Positions 12,601-24,008 of a stretch of DNA of 64,000 nucleotides are shown piece after piece (the first letter of the stretch is position 1; each line of letters opens with the position of its first letter). Under the pieces are notes generated by a model, which did no database searches, was not told the DNA's origin, and saw only the letters and a program-made list of their open reading frames with translations. A program made the translations under genes and the position numbers. Source of the stretch: Amylostereum areolatum (Eukaryota; Basidiomycota; Agaricomycetes; Russulales; Stereaceae). Location: NCBI GenBank assembly GCA_012932865.1, contig SAXG01000041.1, positions 334,116-398,115 of the forward strand, given 5' to 3'.

Positions 12601-13631
12601 TTTCTTGTCGAATACAGGTGCAAAGTTGCGGTACGGCGGGGGGACTAAGTCTTCAAAGGTTTGCGGGCGTGCGTTCTCTTTTGAATGCTCTGCAAGCTCC
12701 TGCGCTTTTGTAAAGCCCGCGCGGATAGGTACTGCATCTGGATTAGGACCGTCGGTTTCAGGGAGGATTCCGGCGTGGCGTAGTCCATTGATCTCCCAGT
12801 CTCGGAATACCATGGGCCACTCGTCGCCGTCTTCAGTGAAGAGTCGTGCGGGTAGAGGGGAGCGATGGACCGTGCGGACGCGAACACCTTTGACTCTGCG
12901 TGCAGGAATAACATAAGTGGGGACTGGGGTCCAGGACACATATGTCGGCTCTGGGAAGGGATCGTCCAAAACGAGAGGTGTCCTCGGGGTTTTACCTGCT
13001 TCAACCTTACGCTGTGATTGGACCGATGATGGTCTCCGTGGCTTGGTTGCGAGGTTTGTCACAGGAGGTTTGGACAGAGTGCATGAGGGGGGGCAGCGGA
13101 GCATGTCAACACGGTCTCGTTGCCAGTCTATGGTGGGATTGTGCTCATCGAGCCAGTCTGTTCCAAGGATCATGTCATGATCGCCGATGTCGGTGATGAA
13201 GAACTCAGCTTCTTCCTCATGGTACGCCTTTGAATCTTGCGAGTACATCCGGATCCGCTGGGTCGTTGTGTCGCGTACCCAGCCCATGATGTTCTCGGTG
13301 CCGTCCACATTACGCACGGGGAACGGGTTTTCTAGTTTTCTTGTGGTAAGCTTCTTGCGTTCAACGAAGCTTCGGTTCAGGATAATTCCTTCTGCGCCGC
13401 TATCGAGCAGCGCGTCTGCGTCGATTTTTCTTTTGGTAACTCGTCCGATCAGTTTGACTTTGAGTGTGATCGATGGTGTTTGCCTGTTCTTGGTGACAGT
13501 AGACAGATACAAACACGGGGGATACGATTGCTCACAGGTATGCATGGATGATAATACAGCGAAACGATTCGACGATGATACCAAAAGTCCTTTGCCTCCA
13601 CCAGACGACGCGACTGGGGGGCGTTTCAAAA
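9538..13631 (-). CDS. pol: Pol polyprotein of element 1 (PR-RT-RH-IN-chromodomain)
   Basis: Polyprotein of about 1360 residues that copies and integrates the element. In order: aspartic protease with LLDSGAEGIILN (near 13400); reverse transcriptase with YMDDILVFTRT (near 12075); RNase H with EVDASDFATGGIL (near 11620); integrase zinc-binding HHCC region ending CATCQSTK (10830-10960), then catalytic D in STDFIVEL, D in SDRGPQFSG and E in QTERENQN; and a C-terminal chromodomain with YLVKWAGYPDSENTW (near 9800), which in chromoviruses steers integration to marked chromatin. No internal stops. The frame is -1 relative to gag and overlaps it; upstream open codons to 14097 are shadow of gag. The stop lies inside the 3' LTR. 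Confidence 0.92.
9606..9620 (-). other. Polypurine tract of element 1
   Basis: On the - strand the sequence TTAAAGGGGGGGTAA directly precedes the 3' LTR, the expected place and composition for the plus-strand primer of reverse transcription. Confidence 0.8.
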
Positions 13632-13632
13632 A
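13624..13632 (-). promoter_or_regulatory. Probable -1 ribosomal frameshift site at the gag stop
   Basis: On the - strand gag ends CAG GAT TTT TGA, a run of five T followed by the stop. Slipping back one base gives TTT TTG AAA, and pol then reads GFLKRPP without interruption. Pol is in the -1 frame throughout. It is not a textbook X XXY YYZ heptamer, so a stop-assisted slip is inferred. Confidence 0.5.
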
Positions 13633-14651
13633 TCCTGCGATTCCAGGATGTCCTTCAACAGCGCTACTGCCTGCTCCTTGCCTTCCGCGTCCAGATCCTT
13701 CAGCTGGCGAGTGATCGCCGCGATGGTTTTGGATGGGTCGGGAGCTGCTTTCGCAGTAGACGGAGCCGTGTTCGTCGGCAGGGGATGGGCCTTGGACCCA
13801 GTCTCTACTGCGCCCACCCGTCGCGCGCTCGAGTCGCGGTTGGGGCAGTCGCGAGAGACGTGACCGGCTTGTCGACACATGAAGCACTTGCCTTCGCGCA
13901 TCATCTTTGCGCGCTCGTCGTCCGTCAGTTTTGCAGGGCGGGTCGAGGTGTTGGTGAAGGCGCCGACTCGGCGCGACGAGGAGTCGTTGGTCGAACCGTT
14001 CGAGGTGAGCGCGACAGCCCCCTTGGACTGACTGCTCTTCCTCTCCGGGTTCTCTTCGAGCCACTGGTGGTTGATGCGGCGGGCGCGCTCCTTCCACTCC
14101 GCGAGCTTGGTGGGGAACGGGTACGACCGGGCCACCTGCTTGCCGAGGTCACGCTGAAGTCCCTTCTTGAAAAAGTGGATTAGCGCCTCGTCGTCGTACG
14201 CTGACATGGTTGCCAGCATCTCAAACTCGGTGATAAAGTCAGTGACGTCCCGGGTGGTCATTGCGAGCTCGTTGATCTTACGCTGAGCCTCTATCTTCGG
14301 ATCGACGGGCACGAAGTCTTTGCCAAACCTCTCGAAGAGCTCTTTGTAGGAGCTATAGTGGAGTGTTGGGGGCATGGGGTCGAGGGTGTCGGCGTCTTCC
14401 TTCTCGTCTTCGTCGGCGAAGAGTTCCATGCGGCGATGCGTGGCCCAGGCTTTCGCCGTGTCGTCCTCCATCAGGCTGAGGAGGAGCATCATCTTGGCGT
14501 CATCTGTGGCATAAACATCCTTGTTAACGCGCAGGAACATGCGGAGCTCGAGGGAGAACCGGAGGGTGTCGCATCTATCGCCTTTGAATGGCTTTGGCTT
14601 GGGGCCGATCTCCCGCTTGTAGACGGCAGGTTTGGATTCGGCGTCGGACAT
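13626..14651 (-). CDS. gag: Gag of element 1 with CCHC zinc knuckle
   Basis: 341-codon frame from the ATG at 14651. The central part (KDFVPVDPKIEAQRKINEL and IHFFKKGLQRDLGKQVARSY) is a typical Ty3/Gypsy capsid region (retrotrans_gag type). One zinc knuckle, CFMCRQAGHVSRDC, lies near 13870-13910. The protein forms the cytoplasmic particle that packages element RNA. The same frame continues open upstream for nearly 200 more codons without an ATG, so the true N-terminus is uncertain. Confidence 0.9.
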   Translation of the reverse strand: MSDAESKPAVYKREIGPKPKPFKGDRCDTLRFSLELRMFLRVNKDVYATDDAKMMLLLSLMEDDTAKAWATHRRMELFADEDEKEDADTLDPMPPTLHYSSYKELFERFGKDFVPVDPKIEAQRKINELAMTTRDVTDFITEFEMLATMSAYDDEALIHFFKKGLQRDLGKQVARSYPFPTKLAEWKERARRINHQWLEENPERKSSQSKGAVALTSNGSTNDSSSRRVGAFTNTSTRPAKLTDDERAKMMREGKCFMCRQAGHVSRDCPNRDSSARRVGAVETGSKAHPLPTNTAPSTAKAAPDPSKTIAAITRQLKDLDAEGKEQAVALLKDILESQDF

Positions 14652-15952
14652 CTTGTCGAAGGGGAGGGGGACGGTGAGAGATTGGGCGAGTTCTTGATCA
14701 AGGCGGCGTAGGGTTTCTCGTCGGCGTTCTTCTGCTTCTTCAACTTCGTCCTCAACTTGTTTTGCGACAAGGAAGTCGGCGGGGGTGAGGAATTGCTGGT
14801 TATGATGCCACGACCAGTGATCTTGGACGGGACTGAACGAAGTGGGCTGCCACTCAACTACTGATCGTCCTGGGGTTCCGTTCTTGTTCCGTCTATAGGC
14901 GTACCACTTCCCAGTTGTGTCGTTGTGATTGATCCCTTCTGGGACTTCGATTACAGTACGTCGACGGGGTGGGGGCGAGTTGGTCGGAGGGGGGTTCAGG
15001 AAGCGCTGTAGAACGTCCGCAGCGGTGGCAAAATCCGATTCTTCGACGTAGGGTTGTTCGTCGCGGTCGTCGAAGTACCAGTCTCGACGTTGCCGGTTTG
15101 GTTCGTCGTGCAGCCAACGTACGGATTCCTTAGTCTGCTGCGAGGTGAGGATATAGTATTCTTCGGGACAGTAGTCTCGAAAAACGCCTGGGGGGAGGTT
15201 CGGAGTGGGGGGACGAGGGGCTGTGGAGGACGTGATGATGGTCTAGAAGAAGTCCGCCGCGATGGGGTGACGGCCGAGGAGTTTCTTGGTGAGGTAGCCG
15301 GCTTTTACTGCCTGGCGGATCTTATGTTCGTGGTGGCGGCGACGAAGGGTCTTACCCTTGATGGTGGGACGGAGGACTGGTGGCAGGGTGGATTCGGGGG
15401 TCCGGCGGTTAAACTGGGAGACGGAGGTGAAACTGGTTTGGAGGATCGGGTTGGGGGCGTCCTGGATGAGGTATGTGTGGTAGGTGGGGGCGTGGAGGGT
15501 GAATTCAAGGCGTTCGAGATCTATGTTGATGCACGTAGTGATCCGGACGTATAGGGCGAGGACGACAGTACCGTGATCCTTGTGCCACCTCCACTCGAAG
15601 ATGCGGAAGTTGAGGCCGTGCGCGGTCCAGGGATCTTTCTTGCAGAGGTTCTGTACGGGGACGAGGCAGTTGACGGTGACGGCGTCGGACCAAGGGTAGG
15701 GAAGTGGTGCGTCGTCGCGGGGGGTGATCGGCTTTCCGTTGAACGGGAGGAAAACCGGTGCGTTCGGGAGGTCCGTGGTGGGAGTTTTTAACGTCGTAGA
15801 GACGGCAGAGGTAGATGGAGAGAGGGGTGCGAGGTAGGCGTAGGGGTAGACTGTCCAGGTGTCAGAAACGCAGTTTATGAGACCGATGGAACCGCCTAAG
15901 TCGCAACGATGGGAGGAGCAAGAGAGAACAGATAGATTCGAGAGTGCCGGGG
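14652..15952 (-). CDS. Long ATG-less leader frame continuous with gag
   Basis: Reading the - strand in the gag frame, codons are open from inside the 5' LTR (stop near 15953) through 15246, then one TAG (15243-15245), then open again to the gag ATG at 14651. The segment is about 430 codons and has no ATG. Its composition looks protein-like, for example NGKPITPRDDAPLPYPWSD and TAHGLNFRIFEWRWHKD, and an acidic helix near the gag start (QVEDEVEEAEERRRETLRRL). It may be an N-terminal extension of gag translated from a spliced or non-AUG start, or a captured and now broken ORF. Function unknown. Confidence 0.45.
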
Positions 15953-16282
15953 TCTAGGGTAGTGCAACGTGCGCTACAGTACCGTATGACGAGATGGACA
16001 GTCTAGGGAAAAGGGAAGAGAAACACTGTCCTTATATACAAGTGGGAACGATGGTGCGATGCGATGCGATAGTGGTGCGAGCAGGGGAACAATAGGAAAG
16101 GAGTCATGGGGTGGAGGACGAAGGTCCGGAGCAGTGATGTCATAGATAAGGATGCGGAACCCCGCTCGGAAGTCCGGGCGATGACGTCGTGGAAGCATGT
16201 GATGCAAGGGGAAGTCATGTGCCGTGACACGTCGCGTGTACGAGGTCTGCAAACGAAGAGAGAAATGGAGCGATCCGTGACA
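15860..16282 (-). repeat. 5' LTR of Ty3/Gypsy element 1
   Basis: 423 bp, equal in length to the left copy, starting TGTCAG and ending GTGACA on the + strand. In the - sense the next bases after the LTR are CC then TGGACAGTC, which may be the tRNA primer-binding site because primer sites usually begin TGG. Confidence 0.93.
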
Positions 16283-17158
16283 CTTAGGGTGAGGTCGAGG
16301 GTGAGGTCAGCGGTGTGGATGGCTTGAGGGTGTCGTCGATGTCGTTGCGCAAAATCACGAGGAAGGAGGGGCCGTTACGACAAGGGTGGCAGGGCAGGGG
16401 TGGCAGACACACTGAATGCAGGTCGTGAGTGAATCAAGGCCGGCGGTAGCGGCTGCAAAGTGCATCGAGGACAGAAAGAGTTATTTAGTTATCTCACGCA
16501 CTGGCAAAGAGGATGCAGCCAAGTTCGAAAAGTGGTGACAACCATCGGATGGACAATGCAATAAGCGCCTAACGACTGGTGAGCACTGAATGAATAAAAC
16601 ACATGCCATATCAAAGCGAGATATACGTACAGATTATTGGTTCGTTCAAAACATGGTTCGGAATGAGCTTGAGTGGATGGGATGGTGAAATGCACGGCCA
16701 GTGCTTTCCTCTGCCTCAGGACATGTCACGTGCTTTCGAGATATGTTCGGAACTCAATAGGCGCCTCGAATATGATCTGCAATGAATATGCGAGACCTAC
16801 ATGAGTCAAAAGAGCAAGAAAAACGGGTTATAATGGTGTTAAAAAAATATGGTTCGGAGCTAGTTTGAGTGTGGGGCAACAATGACTTCATTCAGACTCT
16901 TAGTTCAACGCAAGTTCAACGCGCGGCAGTCTGGTAACCTGACTCTGTATGCGCTCACAGCAGACCAAATCATTCAATGCAACAAAGGAGAGAAATTATG
17001 TCTATTTGGTAGTACTGATACAAGCAAGTATAGTAGGATTATCAATGGGGGAAAGAGACCGGTGCTATGTACTAGTAGTATTTACTATTATGTGACAAGG
17101 TATGTGGTGAGAAATTGATGTGCAAAGTACGAGAAAATGGTAACCTGCTACGGCGGCC
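16283..17158. other. Intergenic region right of element 1
   Basis: About 880 bp between the LTR and the stop of the next gene. The part after 16440 is AT-rich with no supported ORF. No second half of the truncated helicase is recognisable here. Confidence 0.4.
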
Positions 17159-19448
17159 TTATTCGGTGCGAGTGGTGGTATCCCAGCCAGCAGGAATGTT
17201 CTCCCACCACTGCAGCTGTGGAGGTGGATGCGCTAGTTGGTTATCTGATGTACTAAGAAAGGTAGCGAGAGTCCGAGTTGTTCTAGGGGTAAGCATGGCA
17301 GAAAGTGTGTTTGGCGATAGAGGGGGAATGAGTTCGTCAATAACAGGCAGGACATGACAGTCATCTGATGGAAGTGTTGCATCGTCAGGATCGAAGAGGA
17401 GAGGATTGAAGAGATCAGTCGTATTAGCCATATCAGTGAAGAAAGAGTCGTTCGGGTCGATGAAGGGATTGCCACTGGAGACGATAGGGTCATTGGAGGA
17501 ATCGGAGACGACAGTACCATCGTCGATAATAGGGGATGGGCCCGATAGCAATGGCAGTGGATGACTGGAAGTCAGAGAATGTGTTGGTGTGGGCGTAGAA
17601 CCAACATCCTCTATGAAACACACAGTGAGTGCCAAGCCAACGAACAAAAGCACAATGAAACACATACCTCGCCAATCGTCCACAGGTGGGAAGGGGGTGT
17701 CGACCCGAGGAGAATCCAACCTTGCACATTCTTTGTGATATACCAGGAACGCCGCACCCGGAACCTTCCCAAGGCGAAGAAACTTGTCCCACAAGGCATG
17801 ATTCCCGAGACCGAGATCCCGAATGATCGTGTTGTATGTGCCAACCGCGCAGGAAACATTGCTAGGAATGATGCGCGCAATGATGTTAGGAATGGTGGCC
17901 TGAGAATCCTTTGCCTTTTCCCTCTCAACCTGCATAGCCAAGTCGAAGACGTAGCAGAAGAAATACGTGGAGGGAAATGCATAGCCATCTGAGCTCTTGC
18001 TTTTGCGAATCCCTCCTACTTCTCCTGGCATACAATAGTTGCGAGCTTTGATCGCAGGTGTCGTAGAGGTTGGAGCTAAAATGGAAAGACTAGCAGAGGG
18101 CTCCGATAGCAATGGGAATGGGTGGGCGCTATCGGAAACTGGATCCAGCGGCAAGCTGTTGGGAGTGTCGTCCTCAGAAATGGGTGGAAGGGTTGGAGAC
18201 TGGGTGGTAGGCATGAAGAGGCGTTGGCGAGGAAGTGGGAGTGTGGGTCGCTTGTCAATGGAATAGCCAGATGGTCCAGGGGAGGACATTGCGTTCCGGA
18301 ATGAGGGTGAACGCCGATGATGCTGAGTCAAGGGGGAGGGGGAGGGGGGAGGGCAGAGAAACTTTGGAATGCTTGAGGGCAGGCTCATCTTCAGAATCGA
18401 CGGACGCATGAGGTCTCTTTGGTGTCGAGGAACCGGTGGAGGTGGAGGGGGCGGAGGCAGCGGCTACAGTGACAGATAAACGGTGTCGATGAGGGGGAGC
18501 TAAAGCATACTCGGGAAGACCCAAGCATTCATCGTCACCTAACAGTGATCCACTTGGACCATCAGGAAAGACGCGAATGAGGAGCTCGGTCTCATTTGCT
18601 GCCAGTCGTCGAACAGCTTGGAGGCCTGTCATCACCCAGTCGTGCTGCTTCGGATCATAAATCTGCACCCACTCGGTCGCCTTTGGCAATACCGACAGCA
18701 CCTCTTGTTGGTGCTGGAGAAGAAAGTTAGGGAACGACTTGACGGCGATCGAAACGAGTCGAGCAGTCGTTCTGGCCTGAACGATGGCAGACATGTAAGC
18801 AAACGAAAGACCAATTATGATGGGCGGATACTCACCGACGTCCAGATTCGCCCAATGATGGTAGCCTTGCCCAAGGCAACGGCCTCCTGCGCCTCCTTCT
18901 TTCGCATCTTCGACGCCTCCGTCGCTGCAACAGTGAGTGCTCGAAGTCCTGCATACTCCGGAGCCTCTGTCCACAAATTGGTAAGGGGCTGTGCGTAAGG
19001 AATTGATACTGGAGCTGGTGCACGAGGTGGTGCAGTGTTGGGGGGACTGAAGAAGCACTAGAGGTCGGTGTGTCCTCAGCAGGGCCTGCAAGTGGAGCCA
19101 TTGGCGTTGAAGAGGAAGGCTGAGACGAGGGAATGCCAGAGAGTGATGATGCAGATGATGTGGATGGAGATGGTGCATGAGACGACATGGAAGGCACTTC
19201 TGATGTAGATGGTCCTCCAGATTTCGATGACCGTCGAGGAACAGATCCTGGAACACCAAGGCGGTGGTGCGGAACGGCGCAACGGGCGACGCCACTGTTC
19301 AGCGTGGCATAGTCTTTACAGCATTTGACACATCTATTATAGGAGCATTTTTCAGTAGCCTTGTTATTCCGACCTTCGCATTTGCCACCCGTGACTTTCA
19401 CGACACAGTCCTGCTTCATGGCATCGGAGCCCATGATGATATCTGCCA
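17159..19448 (-). CDS. Cysteine-cluster hypothetical protein, two probable frameshifts
   Basis: I do not recognise the function. From the ATG at 19448 the protein has an N-terminal Cys cluster (GKCEGRNN...KCSYNRCVKCCKDY...RC) that looks like a zinc-binding module, then a Ser/Pro-rich linker, a helical charged segment (ASKMRKKEAQEAVALGKATI), an ordered part (VLPKATEWVQIYDPK; VRRLAANETELLIRVFPDG), another Ser/Pro-rich stretch, a block with TYNTIIRDLGLGNHALWDKF, and the C-terminus WWENIPAGWDTTTRTE. GT-AG introns fit at about 18784-18840 and 17612-17670. Two frame changes have no plausible intron: near 19040 and within 18255-18409, the latter in C-runs. Homologues appear to be dispersed in agaricomycetes, which suggests a transposon-associated or repeated family. 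Either a pseudogene or a gene with indel errors. Confidence 0.5.
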
Positions 19449-20303
19449 TAGTACTATGTGAGGACGATGTATTAGCTGAGGGAGGAAGTGATAGACGTAC
19501 TAGAAATTGTTCTCTGAAATGGGGGTGTGCGTTGGCACTTGCTGAACGCTGGGGGATGAGGTAGTAGACGAGTACTTGAGTGAAAAGTTGAGTCGGAGTC
19601 GGGGAAGAAGGTAAAGAACGTGTTGGAAGTAGGATCGTCGTTGATGAGGGCAACGATACCTCCAGCCTCGCGGATAGCGTCAGAGGACTCGACTTGTTTG
19701 GTGTAAAAAATGGTGAAGGGACAATGGGAGCTTGAGCACTAATGACAGATCGTCAATATTCAATGTCAACGCCTAAGCCCAAGGCATGAAGGGGGACACA
19801 TACCAAACGCTGAATACGACCACGGTTCTCCCGAGTAGACGAGCCATGGTTCACTGTCAGGAAATGATCGAGGGGATGGCCACACCGACCGCAGGACGTC
19901 CCTCGCGGTGGGGGCATGCACAAGAAGTGCGAGCCATGAGACTCCTCCTTATATATGTCTACGCTGTCATGTTGTCGTGTTGTTTTTTCATCTCGTCATG
20001 ACATTCCAATAATAAGAACTTGTTATTTTATCTCATCATGTCATTTCAATAATAACAACTGCATTGTTTTTTCTCGTTCCGTCGTTATAACATTCACAAA
20101 TTTAATGAGATTTGCTCATTCTGTCATGTCGTTCCGTCGTTCTGTCGTTCGTTCCGTCGTCACGTAGCGAACTGGGACAGAAGTCTAATGTTCCCGATCG
20201 TAGGGTAACAAGAAAGAAGTCAAGTATAACACAAGTAACGTCCAAGAATTTTTGCGATGGAGGGAATGCCATAGACAGTGATCGGCAGGTGAACGTACGG
20301 GAT
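19449..20303. other. Intergenic region with T-rich direct repeats
   Basis: No supported gene. Between 19985 and 20060 two imperfect T-rich units ending CATTTCAATAATAA or CATTCCAATAATAA follow each other, and 20130-20163 is a string of CGTTC-type repeats. These look like simple-sequence decay rather than a coding or regulatory site. Confidence 0.4.
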
Positions 20304-21994
20304 TCAAACGGCATTGGCGAGGCAGGTATCGCTCTCGGATCCCTTCTCTTTCTCGGGATCCCACTGACACGAGGCCGTCTGAGTGACGCTCGACGAATCC
20401 CCGGTGATCTCGACGCACGAGAAGTGCTGCCGCTCACCGTCTCTCCCAATGTCGAGGACGTACGACCGCTCGCCGTGCGTAAGCGTCTGGTGGTACGTCT
20501 CCGTCTCCGTGTCTACGGTAATGGCGACGCGACGAGGCGGGATCTCGGGCGGCACGGGGACAGGCCCGTCGTAAGCGTCCAAGTGCGATTTCTCCATCGC
20601 GACCAGGACAATGACGATTGTAGGGTATATTCCCTGCACAGAGCCGAGTTAGAATCAAAGCAACTGTTCTGAATGTGACCCACAATGACTTGTAGAAGGG
20701 CTCCATCCACAAATATCCACCCTGCATTGATGAACCTCAACCCCGCCTGTGTTCCGAAATAAACATAGAAGTCAAGGGCATCGTATATGACAATAAAGAT
20801 CTACACAAATCCTCGGCAAAGATGAACAGTGAACGAAGACCAGCGCTCACCCAGATCAAACAGTATATCACCCCGGACTCGATGAACAACGCCATAATCT
20901 TCTCTGCCCGGGTACGGGCACCGCCTTGGTGAAGGTGTTTTTTAATGAGACGTCGGTGCTGCCTGTGCCAGTATGGTTCAGCGATGGATTTTAGGTTATT
21001 TATTTAAATGCACAGTACGCACCATGCTTTAAATCCAATCAGCGAGGTGGCCCACAAATTCGTTACGAGAGACAGAACAAATGCCGCAAGCCCGTACACA
21101 TCGTATTCAAACAACGGGCTCCCTTCCGAATTGGGCTCGGGACGGTGCCTAGTACACGCGTCAAACGATGCAATAGAGGACATGGCTATTTTCTGTATGA
21201 TCAAACATGCTCGTGCGTCACGGTATGGCAGTACGAAAACTCACCGATTGATCCTAGGAGAAAAACAAGTGATATGGCTGAAAAGACCCTGTTTCGGTTC
21301 CACAAAACCCATGCTCTCTATAGCACAATGGAATCGCTGAGAGAGATCTAAGCCACTGTCAATACTTTCGCAAATTTCAAGATTGCAACGTTATACATTC
21401 ACGGTCAACACGGCAGTGGCAAGGCACCCTTGTCGCGACGATCTTTGCACCGCAGAGTGGAAGGACGAGTATATCTGAGTCGACGTCGGCCTGTCGAGGT
21501 CCGGGAATACTTCACAGAGGCGGCCTTCGGCGTAATCATACAAGCAGTTTGCCGCATAGTTTGTCGCTTTGGCGGTCTGACTCTCGTACTCCCCAACGAG
21601 TAACACTTGCGAGACCCAGTGCAACGTGGCACCGGTATACAATACAACGACGGTCAATAGCATGAGCACGTTAGGGACATGTCGTAGGTTCTTGCGCCTG
21701 CGGAAACCGAGTAAGAGAGAAGCCTATTCATTCAGGACATCCAGCTCACACAAAGACGCAAACCGTGAGGAAGAACAGCAGAGAAAACACGGCTACCTCT
21801 GTATCAGCGACACAGATCAGTTATCAGCAGTGAAGATAAGCACGCGCACCAAACATTGCTGTCTCCGCAAGTAAAGGCCGTGCGACATCGTGGAATGATT
21901 CTTCATAGTACGCAAGCCAGGTAGCGACACTTGTGACATTGTCGCTTCCTAGAAACGTCGAGTTCCCGGTAAAGCCTGGGTAAACGTCAGACAT
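20304..21994 (-). CDS. Multi-pass (7TM-like) membrane protein, tandem copy 1
   Basis: A member of a large agaricomycete family of polytopic membrane proteins of unknown role. From the ATG at 21994 the exons read MSDVYPGFTGNSTFLGSDN, then TM segments around VFSLLFFLTVCVF and NVLMLLTVVVLYTGATLHWV, a loop with Cys residues, a conserved block near 21330 (FHCAIESMGFV..., decayed relative to copy 2), YGLAAFVLSLVTNLWATSLI, RRLIKKHLHQGGARTRAEK, ESGVIYCLIWIFIVIYDALD and GIYPTIVIVLVAMEKSHL, ending in an acidic tail with stop at 20304. Copy 2 at 25070 has the same exon order. The decayed WRAWVLW-type exon and frames spanning 21000-21360 suggest this copy may be losing function. Exact splice sites are approximate. 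Confidence 0.6.
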
Positions 21995-23619
21995 CTGAGG
22001 AGCAGCGCGGCAGGTATGGAAGTAGGACGTGTGGCAACTGGGAGGGAGGACACCCCGCTCTTAAATGAACCACGGGTCTCGACTTCACACGCACCTCCAG
22101 ATATCCCGCATGGTGAAGAGATGGTGTCGAAAGGGAGCTGAAATGCTGATAGTTGCGTTACTGGACGACACGGTCGGATCTGTTGAGAAAAATCGCATCG
22201 TGCGGTTTCCAGGCGGCGTCTACGGACCACACTCGAGAAGTCGGGTAGAGCATTGGAAAGTGTTGTTGAACCCGCATCGAGCACAAGTCGCTGATCACTG
22301 CCTAGACGGAGAGACGTTGCTGAAGTCGAACCTGTGTGAGAGTTGGTGATGGCGGCGACTAGAATCGCGAACTCTTGCTTTGGACATGGAGATGCCAGGG
22401 AGATGCCGGCAGTGCGTTGCGGTTGTGGCGTTGCTCATGGGGGTACAAAGCGACACAAAGTAAGGGATTGGCCAGACCAAAAAACCAGGTCGGAAGGGTT
22501 CGCAAGACGGAAACTGGAGACCATCAGGATGGTATCAGCACTCGACACCGCAAGTCGCCAACGCTGTGTAGTTGAGTTGTACGATGATTTCCGACATGGC
22601 AATTACTTACCCCACTCAGGCTAAAATTGAACTCGAGGCGGTTCTGTTGGGGTGTGTTCTTGATAATGTGAATTGAGTGGAATCTATGGGAACCATCTTA
22701 GTATACACAGGAACGTATTCGGAATCCCTGTGGCTCGCATGAGACTCCGAGGGATGTCGAGACTGGGAAAGGACTCGTACCAGACCAGCAGCCTGTGCCA
22801 GTGGCAGCTTCTAGACTGACGGTTCCCTTGGACGGATAGTTGAAAAAAGTAAGGCACTATTCATATAAGAGGGGAACTCCCAAACGCAGGGAAAGACGAT
22901 GGGGGGGAACTTGGGAGGTGTCAGCGCTCAGCTCGTCAGGGTAGGGAGTGGGACCAGTGGGTAGGGACCGTAGGGTTGAGTGATTCGTCGTTCGAGCTTC
23001 AGAGAAACGGTCCCGGACTCCCGGGGCCGGGGCCGGCCCGTCCCGCGGCCTTAGAGTAGCTGAGTCAGCACGTTTCGAGCTCGCCCTCCTCTGAGACTCA
23101 GAGTCCTCTCGCCATCTTTCCTTCGAATCTTCTCCTCAGATTCTTTCTTCTTATCTCACGGCGCGCACATCTTCCCTTCCACTGAGACATATCTTCACTG
23201 TTGCTCGTATACGAAAACTCGTCAGCCCCGTACCTTCGGACAGGTGTCCCCCCCTGCCGCGTCTGCACCTGTCTGCACCGACAGCCGACATCGGCGGGAA
23301 TCCATATTCACGCTTGCACTTGCAATGTCGATTTTATTGTCGAAAGGTCCGTATGCCTTGCATTTATATGTCTCGCTCTCGGCTGACCGCTTTGCGTTGC
23401 GGTTCAGCTGGTAGAGAGAAACGCGTTCTCTCTCCGTCACTTTCTCTTCGGGCGGACATGATGCATGAACAGTCAGTAGTCCTACATCCTCGTCCATCCC
23501 CTCCGTCCCATTTGATGCCTTGACCCGTCCATTCGCCATCGCATTGGTTCGACCCCCTGCGCCTCCCGTTCCGTCTTCTCTTCACGTTTTTCTCTTCTCA
23601 CCTCGTCCTTCACTTACAC

Positions 23620-24008
23620 CATGTCTCTCAGTCTCATATCTTTCGAGGATCCTTCAAGCGAATACGTCTGCATGACCATCTCTTCACGCCCCACACACCT
23701 GCGTTTCTGCGTGTTCGACCATTGCCTAGTAATGGTACGACCACGGACAGCATCAAGACGGGAGAATGATAAACGGAGGTGGAACCTTCGCCGGAATGAC
23801 TCGGTACACCATCCACGTCTGTTTCTTCCTTGTCTCGCGCTAACCAACCCCCTCCAGTGTGATGTGTGAAAATCCCTCCTCTTCCTACACACCCGGTCCC
23901 TTGCCGTCTCGATCCACAGAGCCCAGCTCGGGTAATCGCTTCAGCATCGCTCTCTTTCGACGCGGCCTAGAGCCAGACATCGACATGCGCAAGACCCTTG
24001 AAGCATAA
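23620..24008 (+). pseudogene. Decayed + strand gene fragment in duplication unit 1
   Basis: Counterpart of the + strand frame in unit 2. Here SRSTEPSSGNRF...RRGLEPDIDMRKTLEA runs into TAA at 24006, where unit 2 continues FEAIAYAR. The surrounding exons are not openly readable. Product unknown; probably a broken duplicate. Confidence 0.35.

Larger units (their letters stand above)
9183..16282 (-). mobile_element. Ty3/Gypsy LTR retrotransposon with chromodomain (chromovirus), element 1
   Basis: A full-length 7.1-kb element in - orientation: LTR (15860-16282), long leader frame, gag, pol with protease, reverse transcriptase, RNase H, integrase and chromodomain, polypurine tract, LTR (9183-9605). 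Gag and pol lack obvious breaks, so it could have been mobile until fairly recently, though LTR divergence of several percent argues against very recent insertion. The flanking 5-mers, CCACG on the left and CTTAG on the right, do not match, so a target duplication is not visible. It truncated the helicase gene at its left side. Confidence 0.93.

Noticed and set aside
13632..14097. N-terminal 155 codons of the long pol frame as part of Pol
   Set aside because: They overlap gag in another frame and are Arg/Pro-rich shadow; the protease starts after the gag stop.
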